Below, one piece after another: positions 1 to 7,303 of a stretch of 7,415 nt of DNA. The translations under genes were made by a program, and so were the position numbers. Source of the DNA: an uncultured Porphyromonas sp. (lineage in GTDB: Bacteria > Bacteroidota > Bacteroidia > Bacteroidales > Porphyromonadaceae); assembly GCA_945875135.1 (NCBI GenBank), contig CAMCJO010000106.1, positions 1 to 7,415 of the forward strand, written 5' to 3'. How positions within the stretch are numbered: the stretch's first letter is position 1; each line of letters begins with the position of its first letter. The notes beneath the pieces were generated by a model that searched no databases, was not told the origin of the DNA, and saw only the letters and a program-made list of their open reading frames with translations.

Positions 1-2
1 AT

Positions 3-416
3 GCCCGCAAGCGTAGTTCGATCCCTAAATACCAAGTGTACAACAACGCCCTGCTGACAGCCTATAAGGGTCGATCGTTTCTTGCGGACAGAACAGATCC
101 GATGCTCTGGGGACGCTGGGTGGAGAGTGCCGTCGGTGCCCATCTGCTGGGGATGGCCGAGGAGGCGGACTATCAAGTCTATTACTGGCGAGAGTCTGCA
201 CGGAGCAAAACAGAGAGAGACCTGGAGGTGGACTTCATCGTAGTCAATAGCGGTGAGGTGACAGCCATTGAGGTAAAAAGCGGCCGTCGTGGTATGAACT
301 CAGGGTTGCCAGCCTTTGAGGAAGCCTTTCACCCCAAGCGATCTATTGTTGTGGGTACGGGAGGGGTCTCACTAGAGGACTTCCTCAGCTGTGACATAGA
401 GACGCTGCTGAGCTGA
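3..416 (+). CDS. ATP-binding protein with DUF4143 C-terminal domain (3' end only, truncated by window edge)
   Basis: The reading frame is open from the left edge to a TGA at 414-416 and shows the last 137 residues of a longer protein. A GTG at 36 is in frame but is unlikely to be the start, because the frame and the family-like sequence continue upstream of it. Counting from the first visible codon (position 3), the region contains YNNAL and then LWGRWVESAVGAHLL, which holds E41. It continues with YYWRE, EVDF (D77) and AIEVKSG (E90, K92). This order of E, D and ExK matches the PD-(D/E)XK-like domain at the C-terminus of the AAA-type ATPases annotated as DUF4143. The N-terminal P-loop ATPase part lies outside the window. 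Bacteroidota genomes often carry several such proteins. Their cellular role is poorly defined, and I do not assign one. It is separated from cysS by 152 bases and is probably a different transcription unit. Confidence 0.85.
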   Translation, partial: ARKRSSIPKYQVYNNALLTAYKGRSFLADRTDPMLWGRWVESAVGAHLLGMAEEADYQVYYWRESARSKTERDLEVDFIVVNSGEVTAIEVKSGRRGMNSGLPAFEEAFHPKRSIVVGTGGVSLEDFLSCDIETLLS

Positions 417-463
417 TACAATCCCCCGCAGGTTGATCAGCCCAATAAAAGGCGTAACCTGTG

Positions 464-479
464 CGCCCCTGCAGGGTGC
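464..479. repeat. Small palindrome with potential hairpin in the DUF4143-cysS gap
   Basis: The 10-base perfect palindrome CCCTGCAGGG lies at 467-476. It is flanked by TGC (462-464) and GCA (478-480), which could extend the stem across a small internal loop. It lies 51 bases after the DUF4143 stop and about 29 bases before the cysS -7 box. No T-run follows it, so it is a weak terminator candidate. It could equally be a protein-binding site or chance. Confidence 0.3.
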
Positions 480-504
480 AGTCTCAAGGTATCGCTAAAA
501 TCCT

Positions 505-512
505 TATCTTTG
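505..512 (+). promoter_or_regulatory. Predicted -7 promoter element for the cysS operon
   Basis: TATCTTTG matches the Bacteroidota primary sigma factor -7 consensus TAnnTTTG at every defined position. It lies 56 bases upstream of the cysS ATG, so transcription would start around 517-520 and leave a leader of about 50 bases. No clear TTTG -33 element is visible at the expected distance upstream, which is common because that element is weakly conserved. This is the only full match I noticed in an intergenic position, so it is the likely promoter for the four following genes. Confidence 0.6.
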
Positions 513-568
513 CGAAAGCATTGGTGTATATGCACTATACTATGACCTTTGGACTATAAAAAAGAATT

Positions 569-2047
569 ATGAGCCAACTATACATCTACAACACTCTGGA
601 GCGGGCTAAAGTGCCCTTCGAGCCTATTGCACCACCGCATGTGGGTCTCTACGTCTGCGGACCGACCGTCTACGGGGATCCGCATCTAGGGCATGCTCGC
701 TCGGCAATTACGTTTGACATACTCTTCCGCTACCTCAAGCATCTCGGATACAAGGTGCGCTACGTGCGCAATGTGACCGACGTGGGGCATCTAGAGCATG
801 ATGCAGATGATGGCGAGGACAAGATAGCTAAGAAGGCTAAGCTAGAGCAGCTGGAGCCGATGGAGGTGGCTTACTACTACCTCACACGCTATCACGATAG
901 CCTGCGCCTGCTCAACGTGCTACCGCCCTCTATCGAGCCGCTTGCCTCAGGGCATATCATCGAGCAGATCCAGCTAGTGCAGCAGATCCTCGATGCGGGC
1001 TATGCCTATGTGAGCCACGGCAGTGTTTACTTTGACGTGCTCAAGTACAACGCTGATCACCCCTACGGCATCCTGAGCGGACGCAATGTGGAGGATATGA
1101 TCTCCAACACGCGCGACCTGGATGGCCAAGACGAGAAGCACAATCCGCTGGACTTTGCTCTCTGGAAGAAGGCGCAACCCAGTCACATCATGCGCTGGCC
1201 TTCGCCGTGGAGTGAAGGCTTCCCCGGGTGGCACTGCGAGTGTACCGCTATGGGACGTAAGTACCTAGGCGCACACTTTGACATCCACGGCGGTGGCCTA
1301 GACTTGACCTTCCCGCATCATGAGTGCGAGATAGCACAGGCGGTCGCTTCGCAAGGTGAGCCGATGGTTAAGTACTGGATGCACAACAACATGATCACGG
1401 TGGATGGCAAGAAGATGGCGAAGAGCGCCGGCAACTTCATCACGCTCGAAGAGTTCTTCACGGGCGATCACCCTGCTCTGGAGCAGGCTTACGCCCCGAT
1501 GACCATTCGCTTCTTCGTCTTGAGTGCACACTACCGTGGCACGGTGGACTTTAGCAATAGTGCCTTGCAAGCTGCTGAGAAAGGGTACCAGCGTCTTATG
1601 GATGCTGATGCTAAGCTTCAGTCGCTCCAGCCCTCGGCTACCTCAACGATCGAAAAGATCGATCTAGCGGAGCGTTGCAAGGAGGCGATGGACGATGATA
1701 TCAATACGCCGATGGTGATTGCGGCGCTCTTTGATGCGGCTCGACTCATCAACTCGATCCACGACGGACACGAGCAGATCACGAGCGAGCAGCTGGAGGA
1801 GCTACGCAGTGCCTACGACCTATACCTGCACGACATACTTGGTATGCAGTCGGCTACGGAGACCGCTGATCTGAGCGGTAGTCAGCAGGAGGCTTTCGCT
1901 GGAGCGATGGACTTGCTCCTAGAGATTCGTGCCAAGGCTAAGGCAAGCAAGGACTGGGAGACGAGTGACTTGATACGCGACAAACTGACCGCTCTGGGCT
2001 TTGAGATACAAGACACCAAGAGCGGTGCCGAGTGGAAGGTCCTGTAA
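569..2047 (+). CDS. cysS: Cysteinyl-tRNA synthetase (CysRS)
   Basis: A cytoplasmic class I aminoacyl-tRNA synthetase that activates cysteine with ATP and charges tRNA-Cys. At 492 residues it is slightly longer than the E. coli enzyme (461). The N-terminal Rossmann catalytic domain has the HIGH motif as HLGH (39-42), just after [13 protein letters not shown]. The KMSKS motif appears as KMAKS (282-286). The zinc site that selects cysteine is intact: C30, C225 (in WHCEC), H250 and E254 (in HHECE) correspond to E. coli C28, C209, H234 and E238. Further family landmarks are NVTDVGH (69-74), [10 protein letters not shown] (192-201) and HGGGLDL (240-246), followed by the helical tRNA-binding region and a C-terminal domain ending WKVL. 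The ATG at 569 has an A-rich leader (AAAAAAGAA) rather than a Shine-Dalgarno site. It is preceded by a TATCTTTG promoter box and followed after 26 bases by a glycosyltransferase gene. Identity is secure. Confidence 0.98.
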   Translation: MSQLYIYNTLERAKVPFEPIAPPHVGLYVCGPTVYGDPHLGHARSAITFDILFRYLKHLGYKVRYVRNVTDVGHLEHDADDGEDKIAKKAKLEQLEPMEVAYYYLTRYHDSLRLLNVLPPSIEPLASGHIIEQIQLVQQILDAGYAYVSHGSVYFDVLKYNADHPYGILSGRNVEDMISNTRDLDGQDEKHNPLDFALWKKAQPSHIMRWPSPWSEGFPGWHCECTAMGRKYLGAHFDIHGGGLDLTFPHHECEIAQAVASQGEPMVKYWMHNNMITVDGKKMAKSAGNFITLEEFFTGDHPALEQAYAPMTIRFFVLSAHYRGTVDFSNSALQAAEKGYQRLMDADAKLQSLQPSATSTIEKIDLAERCKEAMDDDINTPMVIAALFDAARLINSIHDGHEQITSEQLEELRSAYDLYLHDILGMQSATETADLSGSQQEAFAGAMDLLLEIRAKAKASKDWETSDLIRDKLTALGFEIQDTKSGAEWKVL

Positions 2048-2073
2048 GACGCTTTACCTCTGATTAGTCTCTA

Positions 2074-3039
2074 ATGCTCTCACTCATTATCCCTGTCTAC
2101 AACCGCCCTGACGAGGTCGAGGAGCTACTGCACTCGCTCGCTCAGCAGCAGACGCCCCCGTCCTACGAAGTTGTCATCGTGGAGGATGGGAGTACGGTGC
2201 CCTGCGCTGCGGTCGTGGATCGCTATCGTGACCTGATGAGCATACACTATGAGGTGGTGCCTAACGGAGGACCCTCCAGGGCGCGTAACATAGGGGCGCG
2301 CCACGCTACGGGCGACTGGGTCATCATCCTCGACTCGGACGTGGTGCTACCGCCTGACTACCTATATAATGTGTCTCAGGCTATCGCTGCGGACGGGTGC
2401 GATGCGTGGGGTGGCCCTGATGCGGCTCCGTCGCTACAGGATGGCTCCTTCGGTATGTGGCAGCGGGCGATCAACTATGCGATGACCTCGCCTCTCACGA
2501 CGGGCGGCATACGCGGTGGTAGCAAGCGACTGACGAAGCGGTTCTACCCACGCACCTTCAATCTGGGCTGTCGCAAGGCTCTCTTTGAGTCTATCGGGGG
2601 CTTTGATGAGACGATGCGCTATGGCGAGGATATCGACTTTAGCATGCGTCTCTACGAGGCTGGCAGTCGTGTCGCACTCCTTCCAGAGGCGGTACTCTAT
2701 CACAAGCGGCGTGTGGACTTGCGCAAGTTTTACCGACAGGTGTGGCACTCAGGTACGGCTCGTGTAGAGCTCTCGCGGAGACATCCAGGGTCGATGCGCT
2801 TGACCTATCTGCTTCCCACGCTCTTTGTGGTGACGACGCTCGTGGTCACACTGCTTGCTCTGTGGTGTCCCTGGTTCTGGCTCTACCATTTGCTATTTAT
2901 TGTCTCTCTCTTTGCAGACGCTCTCTACCGCACGCATTCGGTCGCGGTCGCGTGGCGAGCTGTCGTAGCTTCTTTTGTCCAGCTCTCGGGCTATGGCATC
3001 GGCTACCTCAGTCAGCGCGTCAAACGGTGCAAAGCTTAA
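2074..3039 (+). CDS. Family 2 glycosyltransferase with C-terminal membrane segments
   Basis: A 321-residue GT-A fold glycosyltransferase predicted to use a nucleotide-sugar donor on the cytoplasmic face of the inner membrane. The N-terminus LSLIIPVYNRPDE is typical of GT2. The donor-binding residue D38 lies in VEDGS, and GPSRARNIGA (66-75) is the usual helix before the DxD. The metal-binding DSD is at 87-89. NLGCRKALFESIGGFDE (163-179) is followed by GED (184-186), which likely supplies the catalytic base. Hydrophobic stretches at about 243-264 and 266-285, and a weaker one at about 293-311, suggest membrane anchoring. The GGFDE/GED motif set looks like sugar-chain-extending GT2 enzymes rather than the polyprenyl-phosphate DPM1/GtrB type. 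Donor and acceptor cannot be deduced. The gene follows cysS by 26 bases and precedes the YfhO gene by 52 bases, so co-transcription is likely. The start is the first ATG, with no visible ribosome-binding site. Confidence 0.92.
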   Translation: MLSLIIPVYNRPDEVEELLHSLAQQQTPPSYEVVIVEDGSTVPCAAVVDRYRDLMSIHYEVVPNGGPSRARNIGARHATGDWVIILDSDVVLPPDYLYNVSQAIAADGCDAWGGPDAAPSLQDGSFGMWQRAINYAMTSPLTTGGIRGGSKRLTKRFYPRTFNLGCRKALFESIGGFDETMRYGEDIDFSMRLYEAGSRVALLPEAVLYHKRRVDLRKFYRQVWHSGTARVELSRRHPGSMRLTYLLPTLFVVTTLVVTLLALWCPWFWLYHLLFIVSLFADALYRTHSVAVAWRAVVASFVQLSGYGIGYLSQRVKRCKA

Positions 3040-3042
3040 TCC

Positions 3043-3090
3043 TCAAACTCTATCTCTGAGTGATCTTCAAACTCTATCTCTGAGTGATCT
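3043..3090 (+). repeat. Perfect 24-bp tandem duplication immediately upstream of the yfhO-family start codon
   Basis: The unit beginning TCAAACTCTATCTCTGAG occurs at 3043-3066 and again, identically, at 3067-3090. One further base (T3091) also matches. The array fills nearly all of the 52-base gap between the glycosyltransferase stop (3037-3039) and the ATG at 3092. The unit length is a multiple of three, and the upstream frame of the next gene stays open across it. Each copy contains TATCTCTG (3051-3058 and 3075-3082). Confidence 0.95.
3051..3082 (+). promoter_or_regulatory. Two possible -7-like boxes, one in each repeat copy
   Basis: TATCTCTG at 3051-3058 and at 3075-3082 differs from the Bacteroidota -7 consensus TAnnTTTG by one base (C for T). 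No -33 TTTG is apparent upstream of either. The first box would give a leader of roughly 25-30 bases for the YfhO gene; the second would give an almost leaderless message. This may be coincidence, because the sequence also sits inside a probable operon. Confidence 0.25.
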
Positions 3091-3091
3091 T

Positions 3092-5584
3092 ATGAAACAG
3101 ATTCCCTGGCAGCGCATCTTGCTCATCTTTGGGTTCTTCCTCATCGTTGCGATTGGTTACTTTACTCCAGCACACTTTGAGGGGCGGACGCTCTTTCAGG
3201 CGGACGTGGCTGGCGTCTCGGGCAATGGCTCCGACGTACAGGCTAGCGACGAGACCTCCTACTGGACGAACTCGCTCTTTGGCGGTATGCCGATGTATCA
3301 GATCAGTCCCTCTTATCCCTCGACCAAGCCGCTGCAATACCTGCAAGATGTGCTGACGCTCCGCAAGCCGCTGAGCATCCTGGGCACCTATCCGTGGCTG
3401 ATCTTTGCGCTGCTCGTGGGCTTCTACATCTTCATGCGTTCGCTCAAGGTGGACCCTCTGCCCTCTGTGCTGGGAGCGGTCATGTGGACCTTGTCGAGCT
3501 ACTTCATCATCCTCATTCAGGCGGGACACATCTGGAAGTTGACCGCACTCTGCTTCGTCCCTCCCACGATCGCCGGACTCATCTGGTGCTACCGTGGCGA
3601 GCGGCTCTGGGGTGGTGCGCTCTTTGCCTTCTTTATGGCGCTGCAGCTCTTGGCAAACCACGTCCAGATGACCTACTACTTTGCGCTCTTGATGGCTATC
3701 CTAGTCATCACCTTCTTGGTGCAGGCGATTAGAGGGCGGCAGGTTGTGGACTTCCTCAAGTCTACCAGCGTGCTCATCCTCGCTGGGTTACTCGCCATTG
3801 CGGTCAATGGGACCAATCTCTACCACACTTACCAGTATGCTCAGGAGACGATGCGTGGTGGCAGTGAACTAACGATCGCACCGCCACATGCTCCCGAACA
3901 AACGGGTGCTGAGGTCAATAGTAAGGGACTCTCCAAAGAGTACATCACGCAGTGGAGCTACGGCATCGGCGAGACCTGGACGCTCCTTGTACCCAATACA
4001 AAAGGTGGTGCTACTGAGCCTCTAGCCAAGGGACACGCCAAGCAGCTCGCCAAGGCTCCCTACGAGTACCAGCAGATGCTGGGGCAGATGAATGCTTACT
4101 GGGGTGACCAGCCCTTTACCTCGGGACCTGTCTATGTGGGTGCCTTCGTCTGCATCCTCTTCATCATCGGCTGTGTCGTCGTCAAGGGACCGATCAAGTG
4201 GGGCCTGCTCATCGCTACGATCCTCTCGATACTGCTCGCTTGGGGCAAGAACTTCATGCCGCTGACGGATCTCTTCATCGACTGGATGCCGATGTACGAC
4301 AAGTTTCGTGCGGTCTCCTCGATTCTGGTCATCGCCGAGCTAACGATCCCCACGCTAGCCGTACTGGCTCTTGTGCAGCTCATCAAGGAGCCGCGGCTCC
4401 TACGTAGCAAGCGTGTCTGGATAGCAGGCGGAGTGCCGGTGCTGTTGTTGCTCCTCTTTGCTCTGCTGCCCGATCTCTTCTTCGGCTTCTTATCTCAGCA
4501 GGAGAAGGGCATGTTTGCCGAGCTAGCCACACAAGATCCTCGCTACTTGATGCTACAAGATCAGCTAGAGACGATGCGTATGGGCATCTTCCGGGCGGAT
4601 GTGTGGCGCAGCTTGCTCTTTATTGTGCTGAGTGCGGTGCCGCTATGGCTCTTTGCCAAGGGGTATCTCAAGGCGCCGTGGCTCTGCTGTATCCTCGTCG
4701 GGCTGACGCTCATAGACCTGTGGCAGGTGGACAAGCGTTACCTGTCTGATGACGACTTCATCTCCTCGCATCTCGTGCAGCAACAGGCGGCTCCTATGAC
4801 GGAGGCGGACCAGGCGATACTTCAGGACAAGAGCCTCGGCTATCGCGTCTTCAACCAGACGGTCAATAGCTTTAACGATGCCACCACCTCTCGCTGGCAT
4901 CACAGCGTGGGCGGTTACCACGCGGCCAAGCTGCAACGCTATCAAGACCTGATTACCTATCAGCTCTCTACGGGCAACAAGCAGGTCTATGATATGCTCA
5001 ATACGAAGTACTTCATCGTGTCGAACCCAGAGACACGAGCTCCGATGGCGGTGACCAACCCAGATGCCTTCGGAGCAGCGTGGTTTGTCGATAGCCTTCG
5101 CTGGGTTACTAATGCCAATGAGGAGATGGAGGCACTCACCACGGCAGACCTGCGTCACGTCGGTATCGTCGATCTCCGCTTTGGCGAGGAGCTACCGCAG
5201 CCCCTGATGCTACCCGACAGCACGGCTCAGCGTAGCATCACCGTCACCAAGTACACGCCACGACAGGTGGTCTACGACGTATCAGCAGAGGCTCCTGGCA
5301 TAGCCATCCTCTCAGACATCTACTATCCGCACGGCTGGCACGCCACCATCGACGGCAAGGAGATACCGATAGCACGAGCTAACTACGTGCTTCGTGCCGT
5401 CTCACTGCCCGCAGGCAACTACCAGCTTGCGCTCACCTTTGCTCCACGCTCCATAACCGTGACCGAGAGCATAGCGTTTACGGCTTTGGCCCTAATCCTG
5501 CTAGCACTCATCGGCTCTATCGTATGGCGCATCAGACTTTGGGGCAAAGAGAAGAAAGCTCCCACAGACTCACAAACGAACTAA
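3092..5584 (+). CDS. YfhO-family polytopic membrane protein (GT-C-like)
   Basis: An 830-residue inner-membrane protein of the YfhO family (PF09586). The first transmembrane segment is at about 8-24. A long external loop follows, with an acidic D38 in LFQADVAG that may be the GT-C-type catalytic Asp, and then NSLFGGMPMYQ (60-70). Clustered membrane helices span about 97-239. A second large loop carries PNTKGGATE (301-309) and YWGDQPFTSGPVYVGA (336-351). More helices occur within 344-460 and 506-543. A long C-terminal external domain includes DLWQVDKRYL (542-551) and DIYYPHGWHATIDGKE (742-757). A last helix lies at about 793-813, before a short Lys-rich tail. The ATG at 3092 is chosen because the basic N-terminus MKQIPWQR leads straight into helix 1. 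In-frame TTG (2975) and ATG (2993) codons would add low-complexity residues and overlap the upstream gene. B. subtilis YfhO is needed for lipoteichoic acid glycosylation. The substrate here is unknown. Confidence 0.9.
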   Translation: MKQIPWQRILLIFGFFLIVAIGYFTPAHFEGRTLFQADVAGVSGNGSDVQASDETSYWTNSLFGGMPMYQISPSYPSTKPLQYLQDVLTLRKPLSILGTYPWLIFALLVGFYIFMRSLKVDPLPSVLGAVMWTLSSYFIILIQAGHIWKLTALCFVPPTIAGLIWCYRGERLWGGALFAFFMALQLLANHVQMTYYFALLMAILVITFLVQAIRGRQVVDFLKSTSVLILAGLLAIAVNGTNLYHTYQYAQETMRGGSELTIAPPHAPEQTGAEVNSKGLSKEYITQWSYGIGETWTLLVPNTKGGATEPLAKGHAKQLAKAPYEYQQMLGQMNAYWGDQPFTSGPVYVGAFVCILFIIGCVVVKGPIKWGLLIATILSILLAWGKNFMPLTDLFIDWMPMYDKFRAVSSILVIAELTIPTLAVLALVQLIKEPRLLRSKRVWIAGGVPVLLLLLFALLPDLFFGFLSQQEKGMFAELATQDPRYLMLQDQLETMRMGIFRADVWRSLLFIVLSAVPLWLFAKGYLKAPWLCCILVGLTLIDLWQVDKRYLSDDDFISSHLVQQQAAPMTEADQAILQDKSLGYRVFNQTVNSFNDATTSRWHHSVGGYHAAKLQRYQDLITYQLSTGNKQVYDMLNTKYFIVSNPETRAPMAVTNPDAFGAAWFVDSLRWVTNANEEMEALTTADLRHVGIVDLRFGEELPQPLMLPDSTAQRSITVTKYTPRQVVYDVSAEAPGIAILSDIYYPHGWHATIDGKEIPIARANYVLRAVSLPAGNYQLALTFAPRSITVTESIAFTALALILLALIGSIVWRIRLWGKEKKAPTDSQTN

Positions 5585-5608
5585 TTACCTTTATATATAG
5601 ATCAAATT
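5585..5608 (+). promoter_or_regulatory. AT-rich translation leader of the lipoprotein gene
   Basis: The 24 bases between the YfhO stop and the lipoprotein ATG are 20/24 A or T, ending GATCAAATT before ATG, and contain no Shine-Dalgarno match. Unstructured A/T-rich leaders commonly support initiation in Bacteroidota. It contains no full TAnnTTTG box, so transcription probably comes from upstream. Confidence 0.35.
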
Positions 5609-7297
5609 ATGACTTATCGAAACTTACTAAAGATCACCACCGCTCTACTACTAGCGGTCTTGGTCTCTTCGTGTGCTTGCAGGCTCAAGCCTCTCAATGG
5701 TTCTGCAGCTCAGGTAGATCCCAACCCCCTGACACTGGTGGGTACGCAGATCCCTGGACAGGTCCGCTTGACGCTACCTGCTAAGTGGTGCCACAAGCGT
5801 GCTATCGTCAACATTACCCCCGAGCTACGCTACTCTGGTACTAGCGTGACGGGGCAGACTGTCACCATACAGGGCGAGAACGTCCGTGACAACTACCAGA
5901 CTATCTCTTACGAGCGTGGTGGTAGCGTCATCGTACCTTTTGCTTTTGACTACAAGCCTGGTATGGAGCAGAGTGACCTTTACCTCACCTTTACCGCTAC
6001 GGTCAAGGGCAAGAAGGTCAACCTCCCCGCTATTAAGGTGGCTCGTGGTACGATCATGACTGCTGGTCTAGCTAGCATTAGCGACATCACGCCAGCTCTG
6101 GCTCGTGACGCTTTCCAGAGAGTCATCAAGGAGCAGTACACGGCCGACCTCAAGTTCCTCATCAATCGTGCTGAGGTGCGTGCTGCTGAGCTCAACAAGC
6201 GTGAGGTCAAGGATTGGCAAGATGTCGTCGACAACGCTTACCAGGTACCCAACCAGGAGGTCGACATCGAGATCCAGGCCTACGCCTCTCCCGATGGTGC
6301 TCAGGACTTCAACGAGCGCCTCTCGGCACAGCGTGAGCGCAATACTTCTAGTGTCATAGCTCGTAAGCTGGGCAATAAGAAGATCGAGGTCAACGCACAC
6401 TACACCGCTGAGGACTGGGACGGCTTCCAGAAGCTTCTGGAGGCGAGCAACATACAGGACAAGGAGCTAGTCCTGCGCGTCCTCTCTATGTACCCAGACC
6501 CTGAGGACCGCGAGCGTGAGATACGCAACCTCTCACACGTCTTCACACAGCTAGCTGACGAAATCCTCCCCGAGCTACGTCGCTCACGTCTCAATGCCAA
6601 CGTACGCATCATCGGCAAGAGCGATGACGAGCTCAAGATGTTTATGGCACAGCGCCCAGGTCGTCTCACCATCGAGGAGATCCTCTACACGGCTACGCTC
6701 TATGACAATGCTAAGGACCAGATGAATGCTTACCAGCAGGCTACGCAGCTCTATCCAAAGGACTACCGTGCGTACAACAACATCGGTACGCTCTACCTCG
6801 CTCAGGGCAACTACGAGCAGGCTGCTAACTACTTCGCAAAGGCTCAGAAGATCCAGCCCAACGCAGCTTCTAATATGAACGAAGCACTCCTCGCTCTCAA
6901 CCGTGGCGACCTAGCAACGGCTCAGCGCCTCATGGGTAGTGCCGTAGAGGTACCCGAAGCTGGTCAGGGCATCGGATTCCTACAGATGCACGAGGGCAAG
7001 TATGCCGATGCTGTCCGCTCCTTTGGCAATACGCCATCGAACGCGCTAGCCATCGCTCAGATCATGCAGGGGCAGTACGCAGATGCTACACGCACCCTCG
7101 CTGCTGTCGCACAGCACAATGGCGAGACAGCATACCTCAAGGCAGTCGTCGCAGCTCGTACCAACGATCTGCAGGGACTCATCAGTAACCTCCGCTCAGC
7201 TATCGCACAGGATAGCAGCTACGCACTACGTGCACAGCGTGACCTCGAGTTTGCAGCCTTCAGCCAGACACCTGAGTTCGTCGCTCTGGTCAAGTAA
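5609..7297 (+). CDS. OmpA-like domain and TPR repeat lipoprotein
   Basis: A 562-residue predicted lipoprotein. The signal peptide MTYRNLLKITTALLLAVLVSSC ends in a lipobox-like VSSC, so C22 would be lipidated. The residues after it (ACRLKPLN) lack the acidic cluster of the Bacteroidota surface-export signal, favouring a periplasm-facing position. Residues about 40-150 look beta-rich. Residues about 165-335 resemble Bacteroidota OmpA-like proteins: VDIEIQAYASPDGAQDFN (218-235), LSAQR with R242, then AEDWDGFQKLLEASNIQDKELVLRVL (267-292) and ILPELRRSRLNANVRI (319-334). TPR-type helical repeats fill about 351-540, the clearest being 385-418 (RAYNNIGTLYLAQGNYEQAANYFAKA). S227 stands where classical peptidoglycan-binding OmpA domains have Asp. 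A role as an envelope scaffold is inferred. Frequent CGT, GCT and CTC codons by eye hint at good expression. It is the last gene before two hairpins. Confidence 0.85.
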   Translation: MTYRNLLKITTALLLAVLVSSCACRLKPLNGSAAQVDPNPLTLVGTQIPGQVRLTLPAKWCHKRAIVNITPELRYSGTSVTGQTVTIQGENVRDNYQTISYERGGSVIVPFAFDYKPGMEQSDLYLTFTATVKGKKVNLPAIKVARGTIMTAGLASISDITPALARDAFQRVIKEQYTADLKFLINRAEVRAAELNKREVKDWQDVVDNAYQVPNQEVDIEIQAYASPDGAQDFNERLSAQRERNTSSVIARKLGNKKIEVNAHYTAEDWDGFQKLLEASNIQDKELVLRVLSMYPDPEDREREIRNLSHVFTQLADEILPELRRSRLNANVRIIGKSDDELKMFMAQRPGRLTIEEILYTATLYDNAKDQMNAYQQATQLYPKDYRAYNNIGTLYLAQGNYEQAANYFAKAQKIQPNAASNMNEALLALNRGDLATAQRLMGSAVEVPEAGQGIGFLQMHEGKYADAVRSFGNTPSNALAIAQIMQGQYADATRTLAAVAQHNGETAYLKAVVAARTNDLQGLISNLRSAIAQDSSYALRAQRDLEFAAFSQTPEFVALVK

Positions 7298-7303
7298 CAC
7301 AAC

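Noticed and set aside
36..416. GTG at 36 as the start of a short complete gene
   Set aside because: The frame is open to the left edge and upstream residues (RKRSSIPKYQ) fit the family, so this is the end of a longer gene.
462..480. CTGCAG-centred palindrome as the terminator of the DUF4143 gene
   Set aside because: The stem is short and interrupted and no T-run follows. It is listed only as a small palindrome.
417..568. Riboswitch, T-box or small RNA ahead of cysS
   Set aside because: The predicted leader after the -7 box is only about 50 bases and shows no T-box sequence or extended structure.
1647..1661. CGATC-GAAAA-GATCG hairpin inside cysS
   Set aside because: It is only 5 bp, lies in the middle of coding sequence and is explained by codons; no regulatory role is supported.
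2742..3059. 105-residue open frame overlapping the glycosyltransferase C-terminus
   Set aside because: It is out of frame with the glycosyltransferase membrane region, is rich in Cys/Arg/Ser as expected from a frame-shifted reading, and has no family resemblance.
3074..3661. 195-residue antisense open frame within the YfhO gene
   Set aside because: It lies wholly opposite a well-supported coding gene. Its composition, rich in R, E, Q and D, is typical of a codon-bias shadow, and I recognise no domain.
4643..5158. 171-residue antisense open frame within the YfhO gene
   Set aside because: It overlaps the conserved C-terminal external domain of YfhO on the other strand and has no recognisable motif or promoter.
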